64,000 bases of DNA, from contig JAOANR010000012.1 of the NCBI GenBank assembly GCA_030278955.1, positions 29,443,977 to 29,507,976 on the forward strand. The letters are read 5' to 3'. Below are positions 21,369 through 34,091 of the stretch, in pieces; the first letter of the stretch is position 1; the number at the start of each line of letters is the position of its first letter. Both the position numbers and the translations under genes were made by a program. Below the pieces are notes generated by a model, which did not search any database, had not been told where the DNA came from, and saw only the letters and a program-made list of their open reading frames with translations. Origin of the DNA: Hygrophila difformis (Eukaryota > Streptophyta > Magnoliopsida > Lamiales > Acanthaceae).

Positions 21369-23631
21369 CTACTCACACTCCCCATCCTCTTCAGAATCCT
21401 CTTTCTCATCAGGGTCGGCATGAGTAATGGCATTGTCTTCATCAGACCAATAATCAGGAATCATTGCAAAACCCTGTTCCAGCTTCTTCTCAAGAGCTTC
21501 GTGGGCTTCCTTCATCATCCTTATTTCATCAATTGCATTGGCAAAGATGTCATTAGCACAGTGAAGGGCACTCTGACTGCTCAAGGATCCATCAATGCCT
21601 GGAAGATCTGGAGTATTCTTCTGTAGCTTTTGAGAAATAGCAAATTCAATCGCAGGCTCAGAAGACTCTTTCTTTTCTCCAAATATGCCTTCAGACTCTG
21701 TGTCATTACCAGAAAACCATAATTAATCTGCTCCATATGCTCAATGGCATAGATGAGATGGAACTTTTGTCGGGTGACCAGAGAATGATTTGAAGTTGGA
21801 AGAACATTAGAAGCACATAACTTTTAGAGTAGGTGATACTTCTGAGTCAAAAACTTTGGTATGATTCCTTTGCCAGGCATCCTCTGAACTTCACTCTTTG
21901 TTAAAGCATGAGCAACACTATCACTGTCAAAGACTGTACCCAGTTCATAGATGCTTTAGGATGAGACATCAGGGACACCAAGTAAGCTGTTGATCTTTTC
22001 AGTAGTGATATCATAGTTTATGCCTCTGTTATAATTCTTGTTGAACCATGGAGAGTTTATCTTTAGAATATCTTTCTGAAGATTTACATAGAACTCTCTA
22101 ACCACCTCGGGCCTCAATCGATTCCATTTAGAAGCCCAGTGCAACAAAGATCTTTCTCCCAAGTAAATGGTCCAACTAAGCTCTTGGAATTTCCTGCCAC
22201 AGTAGGTATACTCAATCCTCAACTTGTTGACCTTTAAGACTGTATCATAATAAGTGCGGTTGGATGAGTAATAGAACATGAAGCTTGATGCTCTTCCTAG
22301 GCGTGGATCAAGTGCCCTCTCTTTCATCACTAATTTGGATCATGCTTGGCCTTCTTCCTTAGTTCTAGTTCAGTCTCAGCATCATGAACCCTCTTGGTTG
22401 GTTCAGCAGGCTTGGAAGACTTCACTGGAACATCCTCAGAGTCCTCTTGATCTTGCTAAACTTCCTCATCCTCTGAACTTTCCCCTTCAGTACCAGGTTC
22501 ATCAGAAGCCTCATATTCACTTTCTGATTCTTTCTCTTTCTGAACCTTCTCAATAGCAACTTTAGCAACCTTGGATCCAGTTCCAGGGACTTGCTCAATC
22601 ACTGGTTCTTCATGGCTTGACCCTGAGTCTTCATCTCCAGAGTCACCTTCTTCTTTTTCAGAATCGTCACCATCAGAACCTTCAATATTCTCCCCCTGAA
22701 TGTCTACAGCCGGATCTATTTCAACAGTGTTTCCTTCAGGAGTAGAAGTTCCTTGAACATTCTCTTGGGAGACATCAGGTGCATTCCTTTCCTCAGATTC
22801 TTCTCCACTAGAGACCTCAACATTTTCTTCAACATGCTGGCTCTCTTCTTCTCGAACCTCAGTAGATGCACCATCAAATCAGTTTCCTTTTCAGACGAAT
22901 GTTGAGGAGTATGGTTAGGATCAGCAGTAGTTGGAGATGGTGAAGCAGGATCCACAACTTTCTTTGGTCTTGGAATCCCCTTTCTAGGTTTCTTGGTCTG
23001 ACTGGCCTGTTCAATATTCTGCTTCTAAGAACTTCCCATCTCCTTTGAAGGATAAGATGTCTCCAGAAGGTGTGACTCCCGTCAATGGAACAGCAGCAAT
23101 AGCATCCTTGCCAATCTGCTGAGCAGAACTCTTGACCTTTTCAGATTTCTCCGAAGCTTTTGCCTTGGGAGCCCCTTCTTGCACATCCTTGGCACCAGGA
23201 ATAGAGGTTTTTGGAACAGCTTCGATTTTCCTCTTGGTTGCCACAGCCTTCCCTGATGAGACCGAGACTTTCTTGTCGATTTTCTGCTTCGAGGAGGCGG
23301 AGGCAGCTTTGGCTAAAGTACGCAGGTTTCTCGGAGACTCCTTGGTTCTTGTCTGCTTGACAACCTCCGGAGTTGAGGGTTTTATGGTCTTAACTCCCGA
23401 AACGGTTTCTTCCTCCCCCTCAACCGCTCCCCCTGCATCCCGTAGTTCATTCCGAATATCCAAAGGATCTTTGGCAACACTGGATTGAACATCAGATTGA
23501 TGTTTCACCAGAGGACTTAGAACTTCTTGTAAGGACTTCCCGAAATCAACCTGGGGCCTAGAGTTTTTCTTTGGAACAGAAGAATCACACTGAGATTGAG
23601 AAGCCTTCTTCAAACCTCTAGTCTTCACCAT
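21369..23631 (-). pseudogene. Third ORF (ORF3) of copia-2, decayed
   Basis: The frame opens MVKTRGLKKASQSQ at 23631, two codons behind a splice-acceptor-like CTGTTTGCAG. It runs through a Lys/Ser/Pro-rich N-terminal part and an acidic stretch. It then enters a folded-looking domain (IYLGERSLLHWASKW, VVREFYVNLQKDIL, ITTEKINSLLGVP) and ends in an acidic tail (DYWSDEDNAITHADPDEKED). Frameshifts or stops break it near 23011, 22716 and 21956. The same layout is seen in copia-1 at 38733-41111. Sireviruses often carry an 'envelope-like' gene here, but no signal peptide or membrane segment is visible. The central domain resembles the 'putative plant transposon protein' family (PF20167 as I recall it). 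Confidence 0.75.
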
Positions 23632-24060
23632 GGTATTCTGCAAACAGAGGCTCAAAGACACAGACCAAGTGTAAATCAAGGAAGAATAAGATCGAAAATG
23701 GTAGGGAAGATGAAACATATATCCCAAATGAAGATAACTGAAAGTAAAAGAGAAATAAAGATTTAAACTACTAAAATCCTTTGGGTAATAATGCCCTTCC
23801 CGCCATAGAGTAGGTTAATGATGGCTTCTGAACACAACTCCTGGACAAGATCATCAAAAAAATTCCTTGATTAGACATTAATGGGCCATTCTGATGGGCT
23901 TTTATTTCTCCCCCTCAAATAAATAATATCTGCAACCCAAATTTTAGATAAATAAAATTGAAAAGAGATTGGACTGAGAGATTAACCATTTTACACCATG
24001 GGGGAGAGTCCGGTTGACATTTCAGTTGAAATAACAAAGCCCAAGGTCACGTCTGAGGGC

Positions 24061-25012
24061 TTAGAATCTGTCACTGCTCAGTGCCTTAGTGAAAATGTTC
24101 GCATGTTGTTGTTCAGTCCCAACATGTGAAATGGACACGAGACCATCTCCTACAAGCTCTCGAATGAAGTGATGTCTGATTTCAATATGCTTCGTACGGC
24201 TATGCTGAACATGATTCTTGGCTATATTGATAGCATTCATGTTGTCCCACAGTAGAATCAGCTCTTTGTGGTCTATTCCATAGTCTTTAAGCAGCTGCTT
24301 CATCCAGAGGAGTTAAGCACAACAACTACCCGCGGCAAGGTATTCAGCTTCTGCAGTGGATAGGGAGATAGAACTTTGCTTCTTGCTGTACCAGCTCACA
24401 AGATTTGTGCCAACATAGAAGCAACTTCCAGTGGTAATTTTTCGATCATCTGTACATCCGACCCAATCAACATCACTGTATACAGTGAATTGCAAGCTGG
24501 AATCCTTTCAGTACCAAATACCAAAATTTGCAGTTCCAGCCACATATCTGATGATCCTCTTGGCAGCATTGACGTGCGACTCTTTGGGGTCTGCTTGGTA
24601 CCGAGCATATACTCCCACAGCATAACTAATATCTGGTCTGCTTGCTGCAAGATAAAGAAGACTACCAATGATGCTACGATATAATTTGCAGTCAACAGAT
24701 TTACCAGAGGAATCCTTGTTGATCTTGTCACTTGTGCCAATATGAGTTCGAACTGGTTTGCTTGACTCCATTCCAAACTTCTTGACAAGATTCTTTGCAT
24801 ACTTAGCTTGATTCAGGAAGATCCCTTCCTTTCTTTGAGTAACCTGTAGGCCTAAGAAAAAATTCAGTTCACCAACAAGACTCATTTCAAATTCCTTACT
24901 CATAATGTTGACAAATTCATCTTTCAGGATTTGAGAGGTTGAACCAAACACTATGTCATCCACATAGATTTGAGCTATCAGGAACCCTTTTTCTTCTCCT
25001 TTGATGAATAAT
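24061..25012 (-). pseudogene. Reverse transcriptase/RNase H fragment of copia-2
   Basis: On the minus strand the reverse transcriptase palm motif YVDDIVFGS is followed by the conserved [19 protein letters not shown] block. RNase H follows, with [17 protein letters not shown] and the C-terminal RTKHIEIRHHFIRE. Everything upstream of the LFIKGEEKG region is missing because element C inserted there. Frames are broken around 24500, and an in-frame stop follows GSCCA at about 24315. The enzyme would have copied element RNA into DNA. This copy is inactive. Confidence 0.9.
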
Positions 25013-25033
25013 TGAAACTTTTGACAATTTCTT
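25013..25033 (-). mobile_element. First 21 bases of the LTR of element C
   Basis: TGAAACTTTTGACAATTT here is the same LTR terminus seen at 27574 and 53132. The LTR resumes at 60326 (CTTGCCACAAGTATTTTCG), as predicted from the LTRs of G, once the solo LTR and G are removed. 25029-25033 (TTCTT) is the left target duplication of the solo LTR. Confidence 0.85.
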
Positions 25034-25056
25034 AGTAATACCTGAGAATTTTGCAA

Positions 25057-25146
25057 CATAAAATAAATAAATAAATAAATAAAATAAATAAATAAATAAT
25101 AAATAAACGCAATAAATAAATAAACAAATAAATAAACATAATAAAT
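25057..25146 (+). repeat. (AAAT)n simple repeat
   Basis: About 90 bp of AAAT/AAATA units lie near the start of the solo LTR. Confidence 0.95.
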
Positions 25147-26636
25147 AGATAAGGAAACACAACTTTGAGAAATGAAATTTAATTTAAAAATGAATTAAAG
25201 AGATTTAATTTAAAAAAGAATTAAATTAAGTTAAATAAATCGTTAAACGGGAACCCGACACTAATGGACTCGAGAATTCGAGGCCAATATTAAATCTAGA
25301 CCCGAGTAAAATTTTTGATAAGAAATTGGAGTCCGAAAATAGCCCAGAAATTGGAATCCGAGAACATAGAGGGATAGAAGTCCGAAAGAGAGGAGGAAAG
25401 GCTCGACGGAACGCACGACCCGCCCGGACCGAAGTCCAGGCGGTGACCGCGCGGTGGCCACGCGGGGTTTCTTGATTCAGAGCGCCAACCCCGCGTCGTT
25501 GGACAGAAACGAACCATGCGAGATTCTCTCGCCCGAATCCGAATTTTTCGACTTCAGTTGCTCACCTTGCGGCTCAAGACTCACTAGGGCAGACCTTGGA
25601 CGTCCCCTAGGTCTTGCACAACTATAAATAACCATCTTAATCGATCCCGAACACTTTTCAAACCCTACGAAAAATCTCTACATATCGAACCCTAATCCCG
25701 GAGTCGTCGGAGGCACGAAACCAAGAGAAGGGACTGACTTGGACGAAAATCTACGGGCTTCCATCGTTGTGGTAAGTTCTGGTCCGTTCTTTTTCCATTC
25801 TTGATTTGAAAACGAATCCTAATTTGATCTTTTTCTATTCTAAACCCCGATTCGGATCTAGAACGAAGAACCCGACGAATCAAGGAGATAAACGGTGGTC
25901 TGGAAGCCACGCCTTCGAATCGACGAGCCGGAACGTCCATAAATCTGTAAGTTAACCTTACTATGGTTTTGGGCGAATTAAAATACATCTAATCTAAAGA
26001 TTTAATCAAGAACTTAAAATCTGTCAACACGAAAAACTCTACAGCGCAGCGATTTTGCACGAATTTTTCGAACCCTTTAAACTATTCAAACGAAGAAACT
26101 TAAAACACGAAAAACGATCCTAAGACATTATTATAGGTGGTGTAAAAATTTCATAATTTTTCATTAGGTTTTTATATCTGGAATTGTCCTAAACTAATCA
26201 GTTCAAATTTTGGATCTTGAAATCTTGACAGAACTTTAGTCCGAGCTTGTAGGCGTTTTTGACAATAGATATATGCTGAATAAGAACTTTTGTTGAACAA
26301 GAAACTTGTAGATCTATGTCTTAAGTATCGTCCTGTAAAATTTCATCAAATTTGGAGTTCATTTGCTATGGTAGATCTCGAAATTATGAAACTGCTGTTG
26401 TAAAAATTCGGACAGATTAATAACCTGATGGAAATCCACGTTTTTGACTTGTTTCCTTAACTCAGATCGAAAAAGTTAAAACAAAAAACTTGTTCGTCTC
26501 TGTGTTTTCGAGACACTGGTAAAATTTCAGAATTTTCGGACTTAAAATGAATTTTTAAGTAATTATGGAGTAAACAGCGACTAGTGAAAAGTTATATTTT
26601 GAGAAACTTGTGAAATTTGCGAAACTTGTTCTTACC

Positions 26637-26902
26637 TTGCGAGTTCGATTCCCCGAGGCGTCTATTTTTCCTGCGGATTTCGATTCCCCAGGATGTCCGT
26701 GTCAAACCTTGCGGGTTCGATTCCCCAGGGTGTATGTTTTCCTGCGGGTTCGATTCCCTATGATGTGTGTCGATTCCTGCGGGTTCAATTCCCCAGGATG
26801 AGTGTCAATTCCTGCGGGTTCGATTCCCCAGGGCATGTGTTGATTCCTACGGGTTCGATTCCCTTCGATGCATTTAAATTCTCGCGGGTTCGATTCCCCA
26901 AG
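26637..26902 (+). repeat. Tandem repeat of tRNA B-box-like units
   Basis: Eight units of about 33-36 bp are built on TGCGGGTTCGATTCCCCAGG. Five units contain GGTTCGATTCC exactly, which fits the RNA polymerase III B-box consensus GGTTCGANNCC, and the others differ by one or two bases. The units lie in the middle of the solo LTR and have no tRNA-like A box or cloverleaf partner. Confidence 0.9.
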
Positions 26903-29900
26903 AACAAATTATACTAGATCATATTGAACAAAAGTGGAAAAATGAAATCCTGAAATACTTGAATATTTTCCTTATTTAAATTATGCCTTTAAATTATGTC
27001 TTTTGATTATTTTATCATGTGTGTTGAATTATGATCTTGTGAAAATCCTTGTCTTTTAAATTATGCAATTAAATTATTATTAGATGGATAAAATTAAATC
27101 ATGTCTTGTATGTACATGTTTTCCTTAAATTTAATTAAAGGCTTTGAAACCCCTTAATCATGTTAGGTGTTTACTTACTCAGCACGTTTTTGCTGACCAA
27201 ACCACATTTCCCCTTTTTCTTTCAGAGTTGAGAATTATGCATCATCATATGCATACATGAAAATTTTGGCGAGATACATTATTTTAGAATTTTTGCATTA
27301 GACTAGAACTTGCATGAACGGGCATGTTTAACCCGTGTTTTGGCCATGTTGGCCCTATTTTTAAATTCCACTGCTATCTATATAATTAGCTATTATTTTC
27401 CGCTGCAACTGTAATGACATTTTTTTTGAATTATATTACAATGGGCTGTTTGAATGTCTTAAATTCTGAAAAACCATAGCCTTGTATCTCTTTAGCAAGC
27501 TCGGAGAAACCGTGTCTTGCTAGGGAGGTGTGGCGGTGACATCCTGACCTGGGTTATCGAAAACCGGGGTGTTTGAAACTTTTGACAATTTCCCACTATA
27601 TAAGTATTTTCTGAAAAATAATAATAATCCCGGTTTAATTTTATTTAATGAAACCAAATTATGAAGATGGAGTTGGGATTAGGGATATGTTTATAGATTG
27701 TCACGTTTTTATATACTCATGTAGGAAACTGTGGCCGAAAGCGCACGGTGTCAAAAATTGCAGTAATTTATAGTTAGAACGGATCGTTCACTGGAGGATG
27801 TGCGATGGAAGCAGGTCCCACACCATTTTACAAGATTTTCAACTCGCTTACTCGAATCAGTTTTAGAAGTTGACTATCAACTACTTTACTGAATTTAATC
27901 TGAACAGTTTAAAGTATTCTACAAAGCACATTATTTCTATTCTAAAAAGCGGATAAGTTTAATCTAAGAAAGCAATAAAATTATTATAAGAAAGTGGTTA
28001 AAATTATTCTAAGAAAGCAGATTTAAAATGAGACAGAAGGGACAGGAAGAAAATAATAAAACTTAGACAAGATTCAGATGAAAGACAATTAAATTTCCAT
28101 TTTGTTACACAGATCTTAGTTTGAGATAATCCTTTCAATTAGCTAACTCTCATGCTCCTATAATATGTTCCCTTTAACAGACAGGTATTTACAGTAGAGG
28201 TTTACATGCTCTTAAGAAGACAAATTCTAAGACACCACAGACGCATAACTACCGTTGCAATGCACTGCTAAGGTATATTATTTATCTGTGGTGGACAAGC
28301 AACACCTAACAAATCATTAGTTGAAGTGCCAAGTACTCCCATCATTCCCCCGGTCACACCCAAAGATTTAAATCAAGCCCTGAACTATTCCATAACTCCC
28401 ATTCCTAGTAGCAGTTAGAAGTTCTCTCAATATATCCGAATGACCTCTATAAAAGCATTTAAAAGAAAGCGGTAAAGAAAGCATTTAAAATCCTATCACT
28501 CGGAGGTTTTAAAAGCATCATACTGGTAGTAAATGAGAGCCCCCAGTCTTAATGACCGGACGCAGATCAAGAATTCCCGGACATCAGTAAATTGCTCGCA
28601 GTGTTTACCTACTCCCGGGTGGTTATGAGATACAAACTAATGAAACAAACTAATAAATTAGTTTGTTCCGGATGCACTCACTCAAGACTCAAAAATAGGC
28701 TTTCGCAGAAGAGGATAGTAGTTGAAAGAATACTCAACGCTACCTTAGAAAATAACCAAGACCCACATGTTGTTCTTCTAGTATTATCTATCACACCTTA
28801 TCTGAATCCAAGTGGACTCTGATTCAGTGCAATATTTAATATAAGATTTCCAACATACAACAATTTTGGAAAATAATTGATGTTTGAAAATCATTCCCTA
28901 AACAGGTACTAAACTCTCAATTAAAACACAGATCCTTTCAGTCTATGTGAGATCTAATCGCTGACTCTGCTTCTAACTTCCCAAAATCAACCCCCATTCG
29001 AATGTGAATTAGTCATAACAGTGGAATTTATCCCTTACTTAGATCCGGATTTTATAAAGGAATTTTTGTTGGAAATTTATTGTGAGACATCTGATTTAAA
29101 TCAAGACTTCTATGTCCAAGGGAAGGATCCCAAAATAATTAGACCACAATATTTACATAATATTATCATGCATAAATTTATAAAGAAGTGTAAAATTAAA
29201 TTAACCCAAAATATAAGGTGGGTTTAGACAGAATGTGATACACAGAGATGAAATAGCTGGGGATGAGAAGGATTTATTTTAGCTAAAAAGATGACAAGAA
29301 TAATCAGGAGAATCTGGACCACAAACATCTGCTATCCAGTTCCCAATCATTCCAGGTGGAATGGTTTTAGACAGCAGAAGACCTTAAATGACAGTGATCG
29401 CTATCATCAAGACTCCTACTATCTGTGAAATGAGAGAAAAACCTACATATTTTCTCACTATAATACCAGTCAAACAGTGTTGATCAACACCATCTGATAA
29501 TATTACAGTTTGAAATTCAGGTTTGAAAATGAAATAAGAAAATAAAACTGTATTCAGACAGGGACTGACTGAGTGGCTACATCATTTCCCGGTAAGAGGA
29601 CCGTTCGCCTGACCTCGTCAGTCACTATCCAAACTATGCAAAATAACAAATGGTAATTAATACACAGACTACGGGCTACTTCATTTCCCGGTGAAGGGAC
29701 TGTTTGCCAACATTATTCTGTGATATCTTTTACTGTTCATTCACACATCACGAAAAAGACAAAATGAAAATAAATAAAATAAAAGATGATACCTTGTATG
29801 GGTGACATTGGTTTCTCATGCAAGGTTATGGTATTAATCCATAATTAATAACTTAAATAATCCTTCATACCATAATTAATTACAGTCCGGATTATCTGCT

Positions 29901-29958
29901 TAAGGCACTAAGGTTTTCGTTATGTAAAAGTATTTTAATGAGAATTGAACAAGGATCC

Positions 29959-30873
29959 TGTTGGGAACCAGTTTTGAGCAAATGTGTTTACAACCGATGT
30001 CTGAACTACTTTGGTGGACCAACCACGACTACAGCAGACAAACTATGTAAAGGAAGAAGGGTTGGCGAATATACTCAAGAAGATTCTTCAACGGCTAGCT
30101 GATCTCCTGCCCGGATCTCGCACACGAAGTAAGGAAACAAAGATCTCCTAATCCGGGCAACTCCATTCCAAGGATCCGTGCAATTATGGTAAAAATATCT
30201 TACCTTGGAATTAGGTGCGGTGGTTCTCTTCAAATAGGACGGCCAAGGGATGAACGTGCAACGACTCACTTTACTCATCTTCTCCCTTGTGCGATTGAAA
30301 ACATTGTGCTAAGAGAATCACATTCCTTCCGAGTTATTGATTCATCATTTTGAAGGAAAACATACGATCAACACTTCCTCGAGTGGATTGGTCGAAAGTG
30401 CTACTGTGAACTTGATTGAAGTCGACGGATTCAATCAAGGCTTTCGAGGAGTCGTCAAACTCAAGAGCTTAATTGAATGATTCAAGAAGGAGAGTCGCCA
30501 ACAGGTTTCGACCAAGGGCAAACTTGAAGGAGGAGCCTTCAAGGGATTGAAGCAAGGTCGGGGAGATCTTCACCAAGGCAGGGGGAGTGCCTTGGTCTGA
30601 CAATTCAGTCCGCTTGGTGATTGAAGTTGGGCGAAACAAATCACTATTGTTTAGATCGAGGATCAAGTCAAAACAATTAGTGAATCTCCTGGATTGGTAT
30701 CCCCTAGATGTAGGCTTGTGCCGAACTGGGTCAACAAACCTTGAGTTCTTCATTCTTACAGTTTATTTGCTTTCCGCTGCATAATATCTTAAACTGTTTA
30801 ACGTGTCCACGAAAGGTGTTTGAACTGGTTTTCAGGACTGCTAAATTGGTTATCCACGCAAACGGACCTAACA
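29959..30873 (+). repeat. 5' LTR of copia-1
   Basis: It starts TGTTGGGAACC and ends GGACCTAACA. 915 bp. Confidence 0.95.
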
Positions 30874-30875
30874 AT

Positions 30876-30887
30876 TGGTATCAGAGC
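30876..30887 (+). promoter_or_regulatory. Primer-binding site of copia-1, tRNA-iMet type
   Basis: TGGTATCAGAGC lies two bases after the 5' LTR and is complementary to the 3' end of initiator methionine tRNA. Confidence 0.93.
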
Positions 30888-30923
30888 CACACGCTTTGCA
30901 AAGCGAGATCCAGACGTAGAAGC

Positions 30924-32813
30924 ATGGACAACCAAGGTGGATGAGTAACCAGACCTCCATTGCTCGATGGATCTAACTATGCCTATTGGAAAGATCAAAT
31001 GGAGGCCTTCCTTATCGCTCTAGATGAAGGGGCTTGGGATGCAGTAGAAAATCAATACCATCCTCCAGTAGAAGAAAAAGACGGTGTAAAAACCATCAAA
31101 CCAAGGAGTGAATGGACTGCTGCCGAGAAGCTTGCTGCTTCAAAGAACTCCAAAGCCCTGCATGCGATCCATAATGCTCTCACGAAGGATCAATACAGAC
31201 TTATCGCTGGATGCAAGATCGCATACGACGTCTGGACTACTTTAGCCAATACCTACGAGGGTATGGCTCCGGTAAAGAAATCCAGGATCATTACTCTTGA
31301 TGCTCAATTTCATAAGATCTCTATGGATGACAATGAATCAGTCGGCCAATATATTGGTCGTATTCGTGATCTAACCAACCAAGCTCTTCAGCTTGGCAAA
31401 GTGTATTCTCAGCAGGATATTGTAGGAAAAATCATTGGGACGCTTCCGGAAAGGTTCAATGCAAAAGTAGCCGCACTTGAAATATACAAAGACTTTGATA
31501 AATTGCAGGTCGATGAACTAATGGGAATCTACAATCATGGGAAATAGATCACTGCCCCAGGGGCAAAAGCAAACCAGTAGCATTCAAATCCGTGACCAAG
31601 GATGTGGATGACTCTACCATGGAAGATCTTGATGACTACAGTGACGAAGAAGAATTGGCGATGCTGTCCAAAAGACTTAATCAGATCATCAAGAACCGTA
31701 GATCTAGATTCCACTCCTCTATGAAGAAGGATGCCGGGACATCAAATTCAAAACCCACTCAGAAAAGCTTGAAGTCATTCGACAGAAACAGATCCAGACC
31801 TTCTAAGACTGAGGATGACAAGGAGATCATCTGTTTTGAATTTGGGGGAAGAGGCCATATCAAGAAGGACTGTGCCAATCTTCGACCAAAGGAGTCAAGC
31901 AAATCTTACCAAGTAACGTTCAGTGACTCTGAAGATGAGAAGGAGTCCAATGAACATGGTCCAGACTATGGAGTAGCATTCATCGGGACATGGGATTCAC
32001 AGTGATGATGAACATGATGCATGTATTGGTACTAACTCAGTCAATATGGTTTCCACTAACATGGTTCGTCCTTTTGTCAGGGAACATGATGAAAGCATCA
32101 GCAAACTTAACGACCTCTATGAAGAAACGTTCGAGAAACTGGAAATTTCTATTGCCGAATCAGTGGAATTGCATGTTGAGAATGGAAGCCTAAGGGAACA
32201 ACTCCAAGGTCTTAAAAGCAGAAATCAGGAACTTGAAAAGATGTTCAAAGAACTGTCTGAACAGGTGAACGAACTACGTGAGAAAAATGCAGAACTCCAG
32301 AAAGACAATAAGGATCTGGAGGTTGAAAAGGTTGACTATAAACTATGGTACTATAGTATGCTTGGAAAGAAAGATGCTCTTCACACTGAACTTACCGAAG
32401 TTCAAGACAAACTTGCCAAAGCTGAAAGCACTCTAGCAGCACTAAACAAAGGAAAAGCCAAGTTAGACGATGTAATTGCTATGGGAAGGCCTAGCAGCAA
32501 CAAACAAGGCTTGGGATATCAAGCCTCGACCTCAAGAGGAGAAAAGAAAAGCAAGTTTGTGTCCGGAGGGATGCTAAGTGAACACCGAACTGTCAAGAAA
32601 TCTTTCCACCATGAAGGAAGAAACAAATGGACAAGAAGACCACCTCCTCCAATCCCACTCAGGTGCGACTACTGCAAGCTCGAAGGCCACAAAACTAAGA
32701 ACTGTGGAATCTTAGTAAGAGACCTACAAGCAGGAAAACCTATCACCTGGCCAAATGACAAAATCAAGATGAAGCTGATCTCCATCAAGTGCGAATGGGT
32801 TCCTAAAGCTTAG
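30924..32813 (+). pseudogene. gag of copia-1
   Basis: It starts MDNQGG at 30924. A TGA stop follows at codon 7, with the frame continuing into the copia gag core (LLDGSNYAYWKDQMEAFL, YDVWTTLANTYEG, VGQYIGRIRDL). The frame is lost near 31545 and regained by 31592. A first zinc knuckle reads CFEFGGRGHIKKDC, with its second cysteine replaced by Phe. After another frame change near 32000 a long coiled coil follows (ENGSLREQLQGLKSRNQELE...), then an intact second knuckle CDYCKLEGHKTKNC. Two knuckles and a coiled coil fit Sirevirus gag. The reading ends at TAG 32811, after which the same frame opens into pol. Gag would form the particle and bind RNA; this copy is defective. Confidence 0.88.
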
Positions 32814-34091
32814 AACAGATGTCATGTTGCTTTTCTCTCACAAAAGAAGAATGCTACAGACAAAGTATGGTACTTTGATAGTGGGTGCTCCAAACACATG
32901 ACTGGTGAAAGAAGCCTGCTCAAACATTACAAAGAAATTGATGGAGGACTCGTTGTATTTGGAGATGGGAAAAAGGGTGCCCTAGTTGGTCAAGGCACCA
33001 TTGAGAACAATGGCTCAAAAGAATTGTCTCCAGTATTCCTAGTTGATGGACTCCAAACAAACTTGATTAGCATCAGCCAGTTGTGTGATGAGGATCTTGA
33101 GGTGCAGTTCACCAAGAAAGATTGTCAAGTGCTCAACCAAGATCAAGAATGCATCATGAGAGGTTTGCGCTCTAAAAATAATTGCTATCATCTTGTTCAA
33201 ACATGCAATTTTGGTTCAGCTGCAGGTAAAAACCACATCATACTATGGCATGAAAAGCTTGGACACCTCAATTTCAAAGATCTTATCAGACTCAGCAGAA
33301 CCGAGGCAGTCAAAGGTCTTCCCCAATTCAATAACTCCAATGCAGAATTTCGCAACGAATGTGCCAAAAACAAACAGCATAGGAGTTCACACAAGTTGAC
33401 TGAACACCCTGGATCAACCAAGTGTCTTGACCTACTGCACATGGATCTTATTGGTCCAACTGAGGTTGAAAGTTTGGGAGGTAAAAGATATATATTTGTA
33501 TGTATTGACGATTATTCCAGATACACTTGGGTAGATTTTCTCAGGGAAAAAGGCGACACGTTCAAAGCTTTCGAGAAGCTGTGCAATCGACTCATGACCG
33601 AAAGGGACACTAAGGTAAAACGTATTCGAAGTGATCATGGACGTGAGTTCGAAAATCAGTCCTTTGAGGAATACTGCACAATCCATGGAATTAAGCATGA
33701 ATACTCGGCACCAAAAACACCACAACAAAATGGAGTAGTCGAAAGAAGAAATCGAACCCTACAAGAAATGTCAAGGGTGATGCTCAATTCAAAGAAAGTG
33801 GCTGAATTCCTTTGGGCCGAAGCCATTAACACCGCATGCTACACCATAAACCGAGTCTACTTAAGACCCAACTCTCTTATGACTCCATATGAGATTTGGA
33901 ACGGTAAAAAGACCTCAATTACTTATTTCCATATTTTTGGTAGCAATTTTTTTGTTCTAAATGACAGGGAACATGTTGGGAAGTTTCAAGAAAAAACAAT
34001 GAAGGAATATTTGTGGGATACTCTACCACAAGTCGTGCATACAGAGTATATCTTCCTAAGACCAGGAAAGTACCGGAGTCCACAAACGTGA
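32814..34091 (+). pseudogene. Protease and integrase of copia-1
   Basis: Directly after the TAG at 32811, in the same frame, comes the aspartic protease motif DSGCSKHMTG. Next are the pre-integrase region (LWHEKLGHLNFKDL), where one of the expected cysteines is missing (NECAKNKQHR), and the integrase core. The core shows the catalytic acids in HMDLIGP, RSDHGREFEN and QNGVVERRNR. Near 34000 the frame shifts, and from there the true reading continues in the frame that opens at 34013. The protease matures Gag-Pol and the integrase joins the DNA copy to the chromosome. The frameshift separates both from the reverse transcriptase. Confidence 0.9.

Larger units (their letters stand above)
20009..25012 (-). 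mobile_element. Copia-2: Sirevirus-like Ty1/copia element, 3' part
   Basis: Read on the minus strand the order is reverse transcriptase/RNase H, a third ORF, a purine tract and the 3' LTR. It is cut at 25012 within the reverse transcriptase by the long-LTR element C, so the 5' part should resume beyond the right edge of the window. An extra ORF between RNase H and the LTR is the mark of Sireviruses. Frames are broken at several points. Confidence 0.85.
25034..27573 (+). mobile_element. Solo LTR, Tekay/Del-like Ty3/gypsy
   Basis: It starts AGTAATACCTGAG (TG changed to AG) and ends CCGGGGTGTT, with its last three bases ACA displaced to 60323-60325 by the insertion of G. Target duplication TTCTT is at 25029-25033 and 60326-60330. 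There is no internal coding region and no second LTR, so it is a solo LTR of about 2.54 kb left by recombination. It contains an AAAT repeat, B-box repeats and the AGGTGTGGCGGTGACATCC motif also seen near 3080. Confidence 0.85.

Noticed and set aside
25014..25030. Match between 25013-25030 and 27574-27591 as a target-site duplication of one insertion
   Set aside because: At 18 bases it is too long for an LTR element. It is the shared LTR terminus of two related elements, C and G, confirmed by the copy at 53132 and the continuation at 60326.
24956..25162. 68-codon frame with FIYLFYLFIYLF
   Set aside because: It is the translation of the AAAT simple repeat at the start of the solo LTR.
26637..26902. 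Cluster of tRNA genes
   Set aside because: Only the T-arm-like B-box sequence is present. There is no A box, no acceptor stem and no room for a 70-base cloverleaf in 35-bp units.
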